64,000 bases of DNA, from NCBI RefSeq assembly GCF_900119155.1, contig NZ_FPIR01000004.1:25937-89936 (forward strand), given 5' to 3'. Position 1 is the stretch's first letter. Every line of letters begins with the position of its first letter. A model generated the notes under the pieces. The model ran no database searches. It saw only the letters and a list, made by a program, of their open reading frames with translations, and was not told the origin of the DNA. Position numbers and translations under genes: made by a program. This DNA comes from Ruminococcus sp. YE71. GTDB lineage: Bacteria > Bacillota > Clostridia > Oscillospirales > Ruminococcaceae. Shown here piece after piece: positions 27,672-36,445 of this stretch.

Positions 27672-28820
27672 ATGAAAGTGGCAACAGCAGGTATCGGAGA
27701 GGTCATTGCTTTTATGATAATCGCGGCGTTCGTCGCGCTGCCCATCGTGCTGACGGGCTACAACTTTTATTTTTTTGTGAAGCCGTTCGGCACGCTGACC
27801 CCGAAAAAACAGAGGACGAGGTTTTTGTGCTATCTCGCAACGCCGATATTAGGAGAGCTTTGTCAGGGGTTGTGGATCAGTATGTTCGTCGGCGTTTCGA
27901 TGAAACAATGGAACGAACCGATCATCACAGGCGGCGCTTCCGACGAGAACTTTCACAGCCTGACCGCGAGCGGTCTTGACTGGTGGATGTACACGCTCCT
28001 GCTGCTTTCGGTGCTGGCGGTGTGGTTCATGAACGTCCGTTACGACACGCGTAAGCCGCCGCTGGTGAGCGTTCTGCTCATCGGGCTTGCGGCATCGGCG
28101 AACGTGGTGAGCCTGCTCTACTGCATACAGCTGAGCAAAAACCTCGAAAAAGAGGCCAATATCCTGGTGCTGTACGTCCTTCCCGTGAACTGGCTGCTCA
28201 TCACCCTGCGCACCCTCGCAGACGAGTTTGCATCGCAGGTGAAGCTGATGCGCGAGAACGGCGAACCGACAGGATTAAACGCTTTTTTGTGCAAACTGTT
28301 CACGTCGAACGGCGGACGGTTTGGCGTGATATTCACAAGCCTTGTACCGATCGCGGCGGTCGTCTTCATCATACAGATACTCGCAGGTCAGGGCGCGGAC
28401 GCCTTCGTCAAGACCTTCACCGACACCGCCGACTGGACGTTCTCACAGCAGACTCCGCCGCCGCCCGAATACTACGAGGGACACTACCTCTGCACCGTCG
28501 CGGCAGGCGGGCACCACAAGCTCGTGAAACCGACCAGGTACGGGGTGCGCCGCGGCGAACGCATAATCGTCAACCGTCAGCTGTGCATCGCGAACGCCTT
28601 CGAGGATCTGATCGCAGAGCGCACGCCCCGTTTCCACAAGGCGGTCCGCGGCTTTTACGACCGACACGGCTACCCCATCTGCCGCTTCATCACCACCCCT
28701 CTCCGAGCCGACATCACCTACCTGCTGATGAAACCCCTCGAATGGGTCTTCCTCGCAGTCCTCTACCTCTTCGACCCCCAGCCCGAACGCCGCATCGCTC
28801 GGCAGTATACGGGGAGATAA
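27672..28820 (+). CDS. Multi-pass membrane protein, DUF6688-like
   Basis: 382 residues. Hydrophobic helices are at about 10-33, 55-75, 98-118, 128-150, 160-180 and 217-240. A ~140-residue C-terminal soluble region follows, with conserved-looking motifs YLCTVAAGGHHKLVKPTRYG, RRGERIIVNRQL and ANAFEDLIAERTP. This recalls the uncharacterised DUF6688 family (from memory). The His/Arg-rich motif could be a functional site, but no activity is known. GGAGGAGAAC precedes the ATG. A long terminator follows. Confidence 0.7.
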   Translation: MKVATAGIGEVIAFMIIAAFVALPIVLTGYNFYFFVKPFGTLTPKKQRTRFLCYLATPILGELCQGLWISMFVGVSMKQWNEPIITGGASDENFHSLTASGLDWWMYTLLLLSVLAVWFMNVRYDTRKPPLVSVLLIGLAASANVVSLLYCIQLSKNLEKEANILVLYVLPVNWLLITLRTLADEFASQVKLMRENGEPTGLNAFLCKLFTSNGGRFGVIFTSLVPIAAVVFIIQILAGQGADAFVKTFTDTADWTFSQQTPPPPEYYEGHYLCTVAAGGHHKLVKPTRYGVRRGERIIVNRQLCIANAFEDLIAERTPRFHKAVRGFYDRHGYPICRFITTPLRADITYLLMKPLEWVFLAVLYLFDPQPERRIARQYTGR

Positions 28821-28837
28821 TTTTACTTTTTGAAAAC

Positions 28838-28879
28838 CCGCAGGCACTTTCGTCACCCAAACGACAAAAGTGCCTGCGG
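28838..28879 (-). terminator. Bidirectional terminator between convergent genes
   Basis: CCGCAGGCACTTTCGTC and GACAAAAGTGCCTGCGG arms, abutting the stop of the minus-strand ABC ATPase and 18 bp after the plus-strand membrane gene. It contains the shared AGGCACTT arm. Confidence 0.85.
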
Positions 28880-29965
28880 TCAGTTTTCGAGTTTTCCCAA
28901 GGCTGATGCCTGTTCGAGAAGGCGGGCGTTGGCGGCGTTGGTGGTGCCGAAAGTGGTGAGGGTACAGACGGCGCGGGGGCATTTGGCGAGCAGTGCCGAA
29001 GCTTTCGCGTAGGCGCTGTCGCTGATAGGCTCGAAGGCTCGTTCAGTCACGACCTCTGCCGCGAGCGCCTTTGCCACGGGCAGTTCGGCGTCGTTTTCGT
29101 GCAGCACACCTGCCGCGAAGGGCACGCCCTCACGCCACAGCCTGCGGTAGACCGACACACCCGTTCCGCCGCCGCCGATGACGAACACCTGCGGTTCGCC
29201 GCCGATGCGCTGCGGTTCTGCGCTGCCGTAAAGCTCACAGAAACTGCCCTCGGGAACACCGTAAAGCTCGGCTATCCTGCCGCCCGAGAATATCTCTTCG
29301 GGGGTGCCGAGCAGCGGCTTGTCCGCAAGGCAGAGCACCCTGTCGGAGAAGCGCTGGGCAAGTTCCAGCTCGTGCAGGGTCATCATGACGGCTATGCCGC
29401 GTTCGCGCACAAGCTGTCTCAGCAGGGTCAGCAGGCGTAGCTTCGCGCCGATGTCGAGGTATGAAGTCGGCTCGTCGAGCAGCATTATCTTCGGCTGCTG
29501 GGCGATGGCGCGGGCGAGCATCACGCGCTGCCGCTGACCGTCGCTTATGAAACGGAAATCGCGGTCGGCGAGATCGGTCACGTCGGTGAGCCGCATCGCG
29601 TCCTCGACCACCTCGCTGTCCGACTTCGACAGCAGTCCGAGCCTGCCAGTGTAGGGGTAGCGCCCCGACTCGACGATGGCGCGGCAGGTCATGCGCTCAG
29701 CGGTGATGCGGTCGGTCAGCATCAGCGACATTATCCGCGCAGTCTCCGCCGCCGTCATGCTGCCGAGACCGCGCTCGCCGATGTACACCTCACCCGAGAT
29801 GATGCTCAGCTGACCCGTGACGGTCTTCAGCAGCGTGGATTTTCCCGAACCGTTGCGCCCGATGACGGTCAGCACCTCGCCCTCGCGGAGCTCAAAGCTC
29901 AGACCCTCGACAATGACGGTCTTTCCGTAGCCTGCCGAGAGCCCTTTTGCGGAAAGCAGCTCCAT
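28880..29965 (-). CDS. FecE-type ABC ATPase with extra C-terminal domain
   Basis: 361 residues. The first ~250 are a siderophore/B12-type ATPase: Walker A GRNGSGKSTLL, a diverged signature ISDGQRQRVMLARA, Walker B IMLLDEPTSYLDIG. An additional ~110-residue C-terminal domain opens VFVIGGGGTGVSVYRRL and contains GVLHENDAELPVAKAL and TTFGTTNAANARLL, with a Rossmann-like glycine-rich start. This is not part of canonical FecE/BtuD (about 255 residues). The start overlaps the permease stop (TGATG). Import of an iron, corrinoid or similar chelate is likely. No substrate-binding protein is nearby. Confidence 0.85.
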   Translation of the reverse strand: MELLSAKGLSAGYGKTVIVEGLSFELREGEVLTVIGRNGSGKSTLLKTVTGQLSIISGEVYIGERGLGSMTAAETARIMSLMLTDRITAERMTCRAIVESGRYPYTGRLGLLSKSDSEVVEDAMRLTDVTDLADRDFRFISDGQRQRVMLARAIAQQPKIMLLDEPTSYLDIGAKLRLLTLLRQLVRERGIAVMMTLHELELAQRFSDRVLCLADKPLLGTPEEIFSGGRIAELYGVPEGSFCELYGSAEPQRIGGEPQVFVIGGGGTGVSVYRRLWREGVPFAAGVLHENDAELPVAKALAAEVVTERAFEPISDSAYAKASALLAKCPRAVCTLTTFGTTNAANARLLEQASALGKLEN

Positions 29966-30987
29966 CAGCCTGCCCTCCTCTCGCGTTCGCGGCGCAGCAT
30001 GATGAATATGACCACAGGTGCGCCGAACACCGCCGTCACCGTGCTGACGCTCAGCTCGGTGGGGGCGAAAAGGCTTCGTGCGATGAGGTCGCAGGCGAGA
30101 CAGAAGGCTCCGCCGCCGATGAATGCCGCAGGGATGATGATGATGGGCTTCGCCGTCCCGAAGATGCTCTTTGTCAGGTGCGGGACTGCAACGCCCACGA
30201 AGGACACAGGCCCCGCAAACGCCGTCACGCACGCCGAGAGCACGCTGGACAGCAGTATCAGCGCGGCGCGGAAAAGCCGTATGTTCACGCCGAGACTCGC
30301 GGCGTAGCCCTCGCCGAGGCGGTAGGCGTCCATCGGCTTAGACAGCATGAAAGCCGCCGCCGTGCCGAATGCCACAACGGCTGACATCACCTTGACGTCC
30401 CCCATGTCCGTGCCCGAGAAGCTGCCCTGCGACCAGTTGTGCAGGTTCACGATGTCGGCGTCGCTTGCGAAGGTCACGGCAAGCTCGGTCACGGCAGAGC
30501 ATATGTAGCCGATCATAACGCCTGCGATGATGAGCTGAGCCATGCTCTTCACCCGTCCCGAAAGCAGCAGCACCGCTCCCATCGAGAGCAGCGAACCCAC
30601 GAACGCAGCCGTCACGAGCATCCCCGAGTTCAGCAGGAAGCCGTTTTGCAGGGCGGCTATCATGGTCAGTGCGACCGTCAGCTTCGCGCCCGAGGAAACG
30701 CCCAGCACGAACGGTCCTGCGATGGGGTTCCCGAAGAAGCTTTGCAGCAAGAATCCCGACACCGACAGCGCACCGCCCAGCAGCATCGCCGCTGCCGCAC
30801 GGGGCAGTCTCACCTGATACACGATGGTGTTCGCAAGCCCCGACGAGGGCGAGAACAGCTGACGCAGAGCTTCGCCTGCGGTCACGCTCGAACTTCCCAC
30901 CGTCAGCGACAGCAGAAAAAGAGCCACCGCCGCCGCCGTCAGCATCACAAACCCCGCCACATATCTGAACTTCACTTCACTCACCAC
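29965..30987 (-). CDS. FecCD/BtuC-family ABC permease
   Basis: 340 residues with about 9-10 transmembrane helices and the family motifs 'LRLPRAAAAMLLGGALSVSG' (seen as RLPRAAAAMLLGGALSVSG), GNPIAGPFVLGVSSGA and 'GPVSFVGVAVPHLTKSIFG'. It moves an iron-siderophore, haem or cobamide-type substrate across the membrane with the ATPase encoded next. The start is GTG at 30987, preceded by AAAGGTG. A binding protein gene is not seen on either side; upstream is cheW. Confidence 0.9.
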   Translation of the reverse strand: MVSEVKFRYVAGFVMLTAAAVALFLLSLTVGSSSVTAGEALRQLFSPSSGLANTIVYQVRLPRAAAAMLLGGALSVSGFLLQSFFGNPIAGPFVLGVSSGAKLTVALTMIAALQNGFLLNSGMLVTAAFVGSLLSMGAVLLLSGRVKSMAQLIIAGVMIGYICSAVTELAVTFASDADIVNLHNWSQGSFSGTDMGDVKVMSAVVAFGTAAAFMLSKPMDAYRLGEGYAASLGVNIRLFRAALILLSSVLSACVTAFAGPVSFVGVAVPHLTKSIFGTAKPIIIIPAAFIGGGAFCLACDLIARSLFAPTELSVSTVTAVFGAPVVIFIMLRRERERRAG

Positions 30988-31079
30988 ACACCTTTGATTT
31001 TAGATAAGAAATTAGAGATAAGAGATACGTTGTCCGCTTCGCAGACGGATCTCAGCTTGCCCACAGATACCTTTTCTCC

Positions 31080-31511
31080 TCAGATCGACAGCAGTTTGTC
31101 GGCGTCGATGACCGAGATGCGCTCGCCGTTTTCGCCGTGGGTTATGCCTTCGATGACGCTGTCGTCGTCGAGGGGGATGAAGTTGTTCTCAAGGCTCACC
31201 GAGGTCACCGCTTCATCCACCCTGACCGCCGCCACCGTGTTGCGGCTGTTTATCACCATAAGACAGCTCCTGCCGCCGTACTCCTCGGGGGCGGGAAAAC
31301 CCAGCCGAAGCCGAAGGTCGATGACGGGGATGACATCGCCCATGCGGTTTATCACACCGATGATGCAGTCGGGCAGGCAGGGCACGCTCGTGAACTCACT
31401 GCGCGTGATTATCTCCAGCAGCACATCGATGCGGAAAGCGTAAAGACCGCCCTCCGAACGGAAGATGACCGCAGTCTCCATTTTCTCGTTCTGAATGTCC
31501 TGTTCAGCCAT
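31080..31511 (-). CDS. cheW: CheW-like coupling protein
   Basis: 143 residues, a single CheW SH3-like domain: an EGGLYAFRIDVLLEII opening, the signature CIIGVINRMGDVIPVIDLRL, and a final SVIDADKLL. It normally links chemoreceptors to CheA. It starts three bases after the cheA stop (TAA-AGC-ATG), its ribosome site lying in the end of cheA, so the two are translationally coupled. No receptor, CheY, CheB or CheR gene lies in the window. Confidence 0.9.
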   Translation of the reverse strand: MAEQDIQNEKMETAVIFRSEGGLYAFRIDVLLEIITRSEFTSVPCLPDCIIGVINRMGDVIPVIDLRLRLGFPAPEEYGGRSCLMVINSRNTVAAVRVDEAVTSVSLENNFIPLDDDSVIEGITHGENGERISVIDADKLLSI

Positions 31512-31514
31512 GCT

Positions 31515-33560
31515 TTACACCCTGCCTTTCATTATCTCGCCTGCGTCCATGACGAGAAGTATCGAACCGTCGCCCAGCACGCTCGTGCCCGAAAGCCCCC
31601 TCTCCTTCAGACCGAAGCCCGAAAGGTACGGCGAGAAGGGCTTGATGACTATCTGCATCTCCTCGACTATCTCGTCGGTGAAGAGGGCGGCTTCGCCCTG
31701 CGGCGTGCTGCACACCAGCATGATGCCGTCAGTGAGGTCGCGCTTGCCCCCCGTCAGCCCGAAATGGTCGTCGAGACGGATGACTTTCAGCACCTTGCCG
31801 CTGCCGTGTCTCAGCACCGACTCCTTGCCGTCGGGGGTGACGATGAGCTCGTCGGCTTCGGGGCGGAACACCTCGCTCAGGACAGTTATCGGCAGGGCGT
31901 ATTCCTGACCGCACAGCCTGATGCCCATGCAGGAGCTTATGGACAGCGACATCGGCACACGTATCGTGAAGGTCGAGCCCTTGCCAAGCTCGGAATCGAC
32001 TTTCAGCGTGCCGCCGACCTTTTCGAGGTTCTGCTTGACCACGTCCATGCCAACGCCGCGTCCCGAATACTGGGTGACGGCGGTGTTGGTGGAGAAGCCT
32101 GCCGCCATGATGAGGGCGAAGCATTCCTCGTCGGTATACTCGCCCATGGGCTTTGTGAGGATGCCCTTCTGACGGGCTTTTTCCAGCAGTACGTTCGGGT
32201 CCATGCCTGCGCCGTTGTCGGTGACGGTCACAAGCACGTCGTTGCCCTCATAGAACGCCGAGAGCGTAACGGTGGGCTTTTCGGTCTTGCCTGCCGCGGC
32301 GCGTACCTCGGGGGTCTCGATACCGTGGTCAACGGCGTTCCTGACCAGGTGCATGAGGGGGTCACCCAGCAAATCCGCCACCGACTTGTCCACCTCGGTG
32401 TCCTCGCCGACGGTCACGAGCTCGACCCCCTTGCCGAGGGTCTTGTTCATGTCGCGCATAACGCGGTTCATGCGGTTGAAGGCGCCGCTTATCGGCACCA
32501 TTCGCACCGACATTACGAGGTCCTGCAATTCATCGGTGAGCTTTTTCAGCTCTCTCGCGCTCTTCTCGAAGTTCGGCATACCCGTTTTGTACGGCGCAAG
32601 GTCGGACGAGTGCAGTACTCCCGACTCGGAGATGACCAGCTCCTGCACGAGACGCATGAGCCTGTCCAGCTTCTCGATGCGCACCGAGATCATCGCGCCG
32701 CCCTTCTCCTCCTGCTTTTTCGCAGGCTTTTTCTCCTCCGCCGACGGGGCGGGGGCGGCAGGCTGTTCGGGGGCAGGCGCCGCCTGAACGGGTTCGGGCT
32801 TCGGGGCTTCGGCGGCCTTGCGTTCGAGCCGCAGAACGTCGCAGACATTGATGCCCGAGTTGAGGTGATCCTCGATGGTGTCGGGCTTGTCGGTCTTTAC
32901 CTTGACGATGAAGCCGTTCGCCGAGATGCGGTCGCCTGCGTTGTCGTCGTCCAGGTCGGCGGGGTCGGTCATGAGCACCTCGCACTGAGCCTTGACCTGA
33001 TTGAGCAGCACCATAGCGCGGATATCGGGCATCATGCAGGTGGACTCATAGCTGACCCTGAACGCGAAAACGTCCTCGCCGTCGTCGGGCGCGTAGTAGT
33101 CGGAGCCTCCCGTGCCGCCGCTCTTCTGTGCGGTCTGCACCTCGGCGGACTTGCCCTGCATCTCCGCCGCGAATGAACGGCACCTTGCAGTCAGGTCGGA
33201 GAAGTCGGTCAGGGGAACGCTGTCATCGCCGAGATTTTCCGTCTCGTACTTGAGCCCGTCGGAGCCCTCATAGAGCAGCTCGTAAAGGCGCGGCTTGTCG
33301 TAGCTGATGTTCGGATCCTCGCGGATGAGGGAGAAAAGATCCTCCAGCGAGTGTGCGAGCCCCGACATATTCGTAAGACCCATCATCGCCGCCGAGCCCT
33401 TGACGGTGTGCATTATGCGGAATATCTCGCCCACATCATCGGGAGTCAGCACATCGCTCTCGGTGCGCATAAGTATCTCGTCGAGCTTTTCGAGCAGCTC
33501 GCTGGTCTCGAACACGAACATATCCAGCATGGCTTCCATGCCTGCTTCGTATTTCGGCAT
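31515..33560 (-). CDS. cheA: Chemotaxis-type histidine kinase CheA
   Basis: 681 residues. Domains: HPt (about 1-110) with phospho-acceptor His51 in IMHTVKGSAAMMG; a P2-like domain (about 150-250); a Pro/Ala-rich linker (PEPVQAAPAPEQ..); a dimerisation helix pair (about 290-345); an HATPase with N box HLVRNAVDHG, G1 VTDNGAGMD and G2 GRGVGMDVV; and a C-terminal CheW-like domain (about 540-681). All catalytic elements look intact. GGAGGTCGG precedes the ATG. It could serve motility by type IV pili or a non-motility output, since the response regulator is not adjacent. Confidence 0.94.
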   Translation of the reverse strand: MPKYEAGMEAMLDMFVFETSELLEKLDEILMRTESDVLTPDDVGEIFRIMHTVKGSAAMMGLTNMSGLAHSLEDLFSLIREDPNISYDKPRLYELLYEGSDGLKYETENLGDDSVPLTDFSDLTARCRSFAAEMQGKSAEVQTAQKSGGTGGSDYYAPDDGEDVFAFRVSYESTCMMPDIRAMVLLNQVKAQCEVLMTDPADLDDDNAGDRISANGFIVKVKTDKPDTIEDHLNSGINVCDVLRLERKAAEAPKPEPVQAAPAPEQPAAPAPSAEEKKPAKKQEEKGGAMISVRIEKLDRLMRLVQELVISESGVLHSSDLAPYKTGMPNFEKSARELKKLTDELQDLVMSVRMVPISGAFNRMNRVMRDMNKTLGKGVELVTVGEDTEVDKSVADLLGDPLMHLVRNAVDHGIETPEVRAAAGKTEKPTVTLSAFYEGNDVLVTVTDNGAGMDPNVLLEKARQKGILTKPMGEYTDEECFALIMAAGFSTNTAVTQYSGRGVGMDVVKQNLEKVGGTLKVDSELGKGSTFTIRVPMSLSISSCMGIRLCGQEYALPITVLSEVFRPEADELIVTPDGKESVLRHGSGKVLKVIRLDDHFGLTGGKRDLTDGIMLVCSTPQGEAALFTDEIVEEMQIVIKPFSPYLSGFGLKERGLSGTSVLGDGSILLVMDAGEIMKGRV

Positions 33561-33602
33561 TATGACCGACCTCCTTGTCTTACGGTGGATTATGCAGGGA
33601 GC

Positions 33603-34400
33603 TTATCCCTCTGAAAAAGTGCGGCGAAACGCCGATATGTTCCTGCCGTCGGGTCTGCCGTAGATCGCAAAGCAGACCTCGTCGAACAGCCTGCCGAAGC
33701 CCTCGTCAACGAGCACCTCGCGGAAATATCCCGAAACGTCCTCGGGCTTGTTGCCGAAGGCTCCGCAGCCCCACGCACCGAGCACCAGCGCGTTGTGACC
33801 GCGTACAGCGGCGGCAGCGAGCATTATCCTGATGCGGCGCATCATGGTCTCGCGGATGGTCTTTCCCGAAGTGAGCATCGCGGCTCCGTGACGGTTAGGT
33901 GCGGGGAGAGTCATGACAGACGCCATGAAGGGCTTTTCCAGCAGCTGGCACTTGTTGTCGCGGAAAACGCATACGTCGGGGGAATAGAGCATATAGTCCG
34001 ACTCGACCGCGCTTACGTGGGAATTATTGTATCGGTACATCTCCGACGCGGCTCTTGAATTAATCGAGGCGTAGAGGGTGCTGCACCTACAGAGCGCCTC
34101 CTCCTGCGCGTTCGCGCCCAGCATGAATCCGCCGCCCGGGTGATGGGCGTTTGCGAAGTTCATGACGAACGGCTTTTTGAACCTCTGCGCCGCCTGAAAT
34201 GAATCCTCGGCAGTAACGGTCACGCGGCAAATCTCCTCGTCGGGGATCCTGAGATTCAGCAGTTCGGCGCCTTTTTCGGGGGAGTAGACCACCACCGCCG
34301 CGAAGTCGTGCTTCGGCAGCTTCACTTCCCTGTCGTCCAGCGTGTAGCTGCCTTTGTTGGTTATCTCGATTGTCTCTTTTGCAATGGCGATATTGTTCAT
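33603..34400 (-). CDS. Microbial-type PARG / TIGR02452 family ADP-ribose hydrolase
   Basis: 265 residues. It has a macrodomain-like fold with the poly(ADP-ribose) glycohydrolase signature GGG-X-QEE intact, in NFANAHHPGGGFMLGANAQEE (about 102-122), plus 'YMLYSPDVCVFRD' and GAWGCGAFGN, typical of the TIGR02452 group. Enzymes with this signature remove ADP-ribose from proteins or poly-ADP-ribose. A GAAAGGAG site eight bases upstream selects the ATG at 34400. It lies between cheA and a bPH2 pair on the same strand. The physiological target is not evident. Confidence 0.82.
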   Translation of the reverse strand: MNNIAIAKETIEITNKGSYTLDDREVKLPKHDFAAVVVYSPEKGAELLNLRIPDEEICRVTVTAEDSFQAAQRFKKPFVMNFANAHHPGGGFMLGANAQEEALCRCSTLYASINSRAASEMYRYNNSHVSAVESDYMLYSPDVCVFRDNKCQLLEKPFMASVMTLPAPNRHGAAMLTSGKTIRETMMRRIRIMLAAAAVRGHNALVLGAWGCGAFGNKPEDVSGYFREVLVDEGFGRLFDEVCFAIYGRPDGRNISAFRRTFSEG

Positions 34401-34411
34401 ACGGTCTCCTT

Positions 34412-35908
34412 TCAGAACAGCGAGTAGCCCTCTCGGGTACACATCTCCTTCACCAGATCATACCGCACGAAGCGGATGACATGGGATTTGCGTTTCAGAC
34501 CCACCGTGCAGACCACAAGGGTGCAGGTGTTGTTAGTCAGCTGGAAGGGGTTGCGGATGATGCGTATCATGCTTATATTTTTCTTTGGCAGGAACACCTT
34601 GTGGAACTGATAGCCTTTGCAGTAGTTGAGTACCGCACCCGTATCATCGAATCCCACCGAGGTGTTGAACGCAGCAGCCGTCTTGACTATCACCAGCCAT
34701 ATCAGCGGCACGGTGACGATCGCTATCAGCGCGTTAAGGTCGGGGTTGTGGTTCGGGAAGTAGCTGTCCAGCAGCTTTATGGCGAGGGGCGGCAGCGCAC
34801 AGAGCATCGCGGGCATCGTCACGAAGCGCCGCACGCCGTTTGCTCCGACGGTGTCTATCTCGGGCTTCGGGCGCGGAAGTTCGGGGACGAGCAGCTTCAG
34901 CGAAGCGTTCATCTGGTCGTAGGTGGTGATGGGGATGAGTGCGCTTATCTCGCGCCTTGACTGGCCATAGCCCGCGCAGTCAAGGGTCACCGAGCAGATG
35001 TGGAACAGCTTCATCAGCAGCGTCTGGGTGAGGTCGTAGTAGTTTATCTTGTCGCGGCTGATGATATGGCGGCGCTTTATCAGCACGCCGCTCTTGATGA
35101 AGAACTGTCTGTCGGAGCGTCCCACCGTGAACGACCAGTGCCTTGCCAGCGTCGCGAGGAACGACACGAACCAGCCGCCGATAACGAGTGCCGCCAGTGC
35201 GAGTATCACCTGCGGTATGGTCTCGGTCAGCCGCAGGAAACGGCTGTCTATCTTCGTGACCTCGCCGTTCACGCGCTCGAACACTGCCCTCTCGCCCTCG
35301 ATGCCGACTATCTTGCTCACCTCATACATGAAGGTGCCGTACAGCAGCATACCCGTCAGCGCCGACGAGAACAGCAGCGAGAAGATGAACAGATGCGTCT
35401 TTTTCGGCGAGTAGCTTATCCGCGGCTTCTCCTTTGAAAGGCTGCTGACGAAACTGTAGAGCGCGTCGGAATTGCGCTGTGACAGCACGAGCTTTATGTC
35501 CTGTCTGCCCACCGATTTCGCGTTGGTCTCAATATATATCTTGTTTGCGCCGAAGGGACGGTTATACCAGCTCTGACAGAAAGACACGGTAGTGAACTGT
35601 GTGAAGTAGACCTTCGTGCGTATCATACCGAAGAGTCCCGTCTTCGCGGAGATGCCGTCAGGCTCGATATCGAAGCTGACGAACAGCCAGCGCAGTATCG
35701 CAACAGCGAAGATGACCGTGATGGTCAGTATATCCAGCCAGCTGGTACGGAGCCACTCCTGAAAGTGGAACTGCATCGCGATAAGGCGTTTTGAAAGCGG
35801 TATCAGCAGCAGCCACAGGTTTCGCGAGGAGTAGTCCAGCAGCTTTATCGGGTGCTGTCTGTGCCTGAAAAAGCGCCGCACAGCGTCAAGCCCTCTTTTT
35901 GCGTTCAT
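34412..35908 (-). CDS. bPH2-domain membrane protein, YdbT-like
   Basis: 498 residues with several hydrophobic helix pairs (about 55-75, 180-205, 235-255, 355-375 and 390-415). They alternate with bacterial PH-like (bPH2) domains, seen for example at IEPDGISAKTGLFGMIRTKV, QFFIKSGVLIKRRHIISRDK and a third with GFDDTGAVLNYCKG. The arrangement matches YdbT. YdbS/YdbT pairs are membrane proteins of uncertain function, linked in Bacillus to resistance to some antimicrobials. The start overlaps the ydbS-like stop (ATGA) and GAGGAGG lies upstream. Confidence 0.78.
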   Translation of the reverse strand: MNAKRGLDAVRRFFRHRQHPIKLLDYSSRNLWLLLIPLSKRLIAMQFHFQEWLRTSWLDILTITVIFAVAILRWLFVSFDIEPDGISAKTGLFGMIRTKVYFTQFTTVSFCQSWYNRPFGANKIYIETNAKSVGRQDIKLVLSQRNSDALYSFVSSLSKEKPRISYSPKKTHLFIFSLLFSSALTGMLLYGTFMYEVSKIVGIEGERAVFERVNGEVTKIDSRFLRLTETIPQVILALAALVIGGWFVSFLATLARHWSFTVGRSDRQFFIKSGVLIKRRHIISRDKINYYDLTQTLLMKLFHICSVTLDCAGYGQSRREISALIPITTYDQMNASLKLLVPELPRPKPEIDTVGANGVRRFVTMPAMLCALPPLAIKLLDSYFPNHNPDLNALIAIVTVPLIWLVIVKTAAAFNTSVGFDDTGAVLNYCKGYQFHKVFLPKKNISMIRIIRNPFQLTNNTCTLVVCTVGLKRKSHVIRFVRYDLVKEMCTREGYSLF

Positions 35909-36363
35909 CGGGTGACCTCCTCAGCGCTGCTTATCATGCCGTTGATGCGTGCCGCGATGTCGAGAGCGTCGCTTTTTTTCAGGAAGCTCAGCACGAGCCG
36001 TGCCCCCAGCGCATTTATCATCACGAAGTTGAAGCCTGTGAGCACTCCGAGGGGCGTGACCAGCACCGACACCGACTTGACCGAGCTTACGGGCATATAG
36101 TCGCTGCGCGTGTTGACAAAGCCGCCTGCCGCCGCTATCTCGCTGCCAGTCAGCACGACCTTCGCGCAGATAAAGTAATGCGGCACGATGACAGCCGCCG
36201 TGAGTATCACTATCGACCACATTATCATCGAAACTATCTTCAGGTACTCCTCGGGGATAAAGGTGACATACCTGTAAATGATGTAATTCAAAGCAGCCCC
36301 GACGATACACAGCAGCACGTAAAACGTGAGCATCGCCCGTTTGGCAGGCAGGTACTTTCTCAA
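35905..36363 (-). CDS. bPH2-domain membrane protein, YdbS-like
   Basis: 152 residues: two N-terminal transmembrane helices (about 10-32 and 43-63) and one bPH2 domain with AAGGFVNTRSDYMPVSSV, the usual partner of the YdbT-like protein encoded next. The apparent start is TTG at 36363 with GAGGAG only two bases away, so the true start is uncertain; an ATG ten codons downstream lacks a clear ribosome site. Confidence 0.72.
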   Translation of the reverse strand: MRKYLPAKRAMLTFYVLLCIVGAALNYIIYRYVTFIPEEYLKIVSMIMWSIVILTAAVIVPHYFICAKVVLTGSEIAAAGGFVNTRSDYMPVSSVKSVSVLVTPLGVLTGFNFVMINALGARLVLSFLKKSDALDIAARINGMISSAEEVTR

Positions 36364-36445
36364 AGCTCCTCTACTCCCTCGGATGGATTTGATTCAGACA
36401 AGAGAAGCGGACACCTTATCTCTCATCTGTTATCTGCGAAGTGTT

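Noticed and set aside
31015..36420. Similar AGATAAG..GTCCGCTTC strings at about 31015-31040 and, inverted, at about 36393-36420
   Set aside because: Similarity is short and imperfect; it may be a minor repeat fragment but is not enough for a feature.
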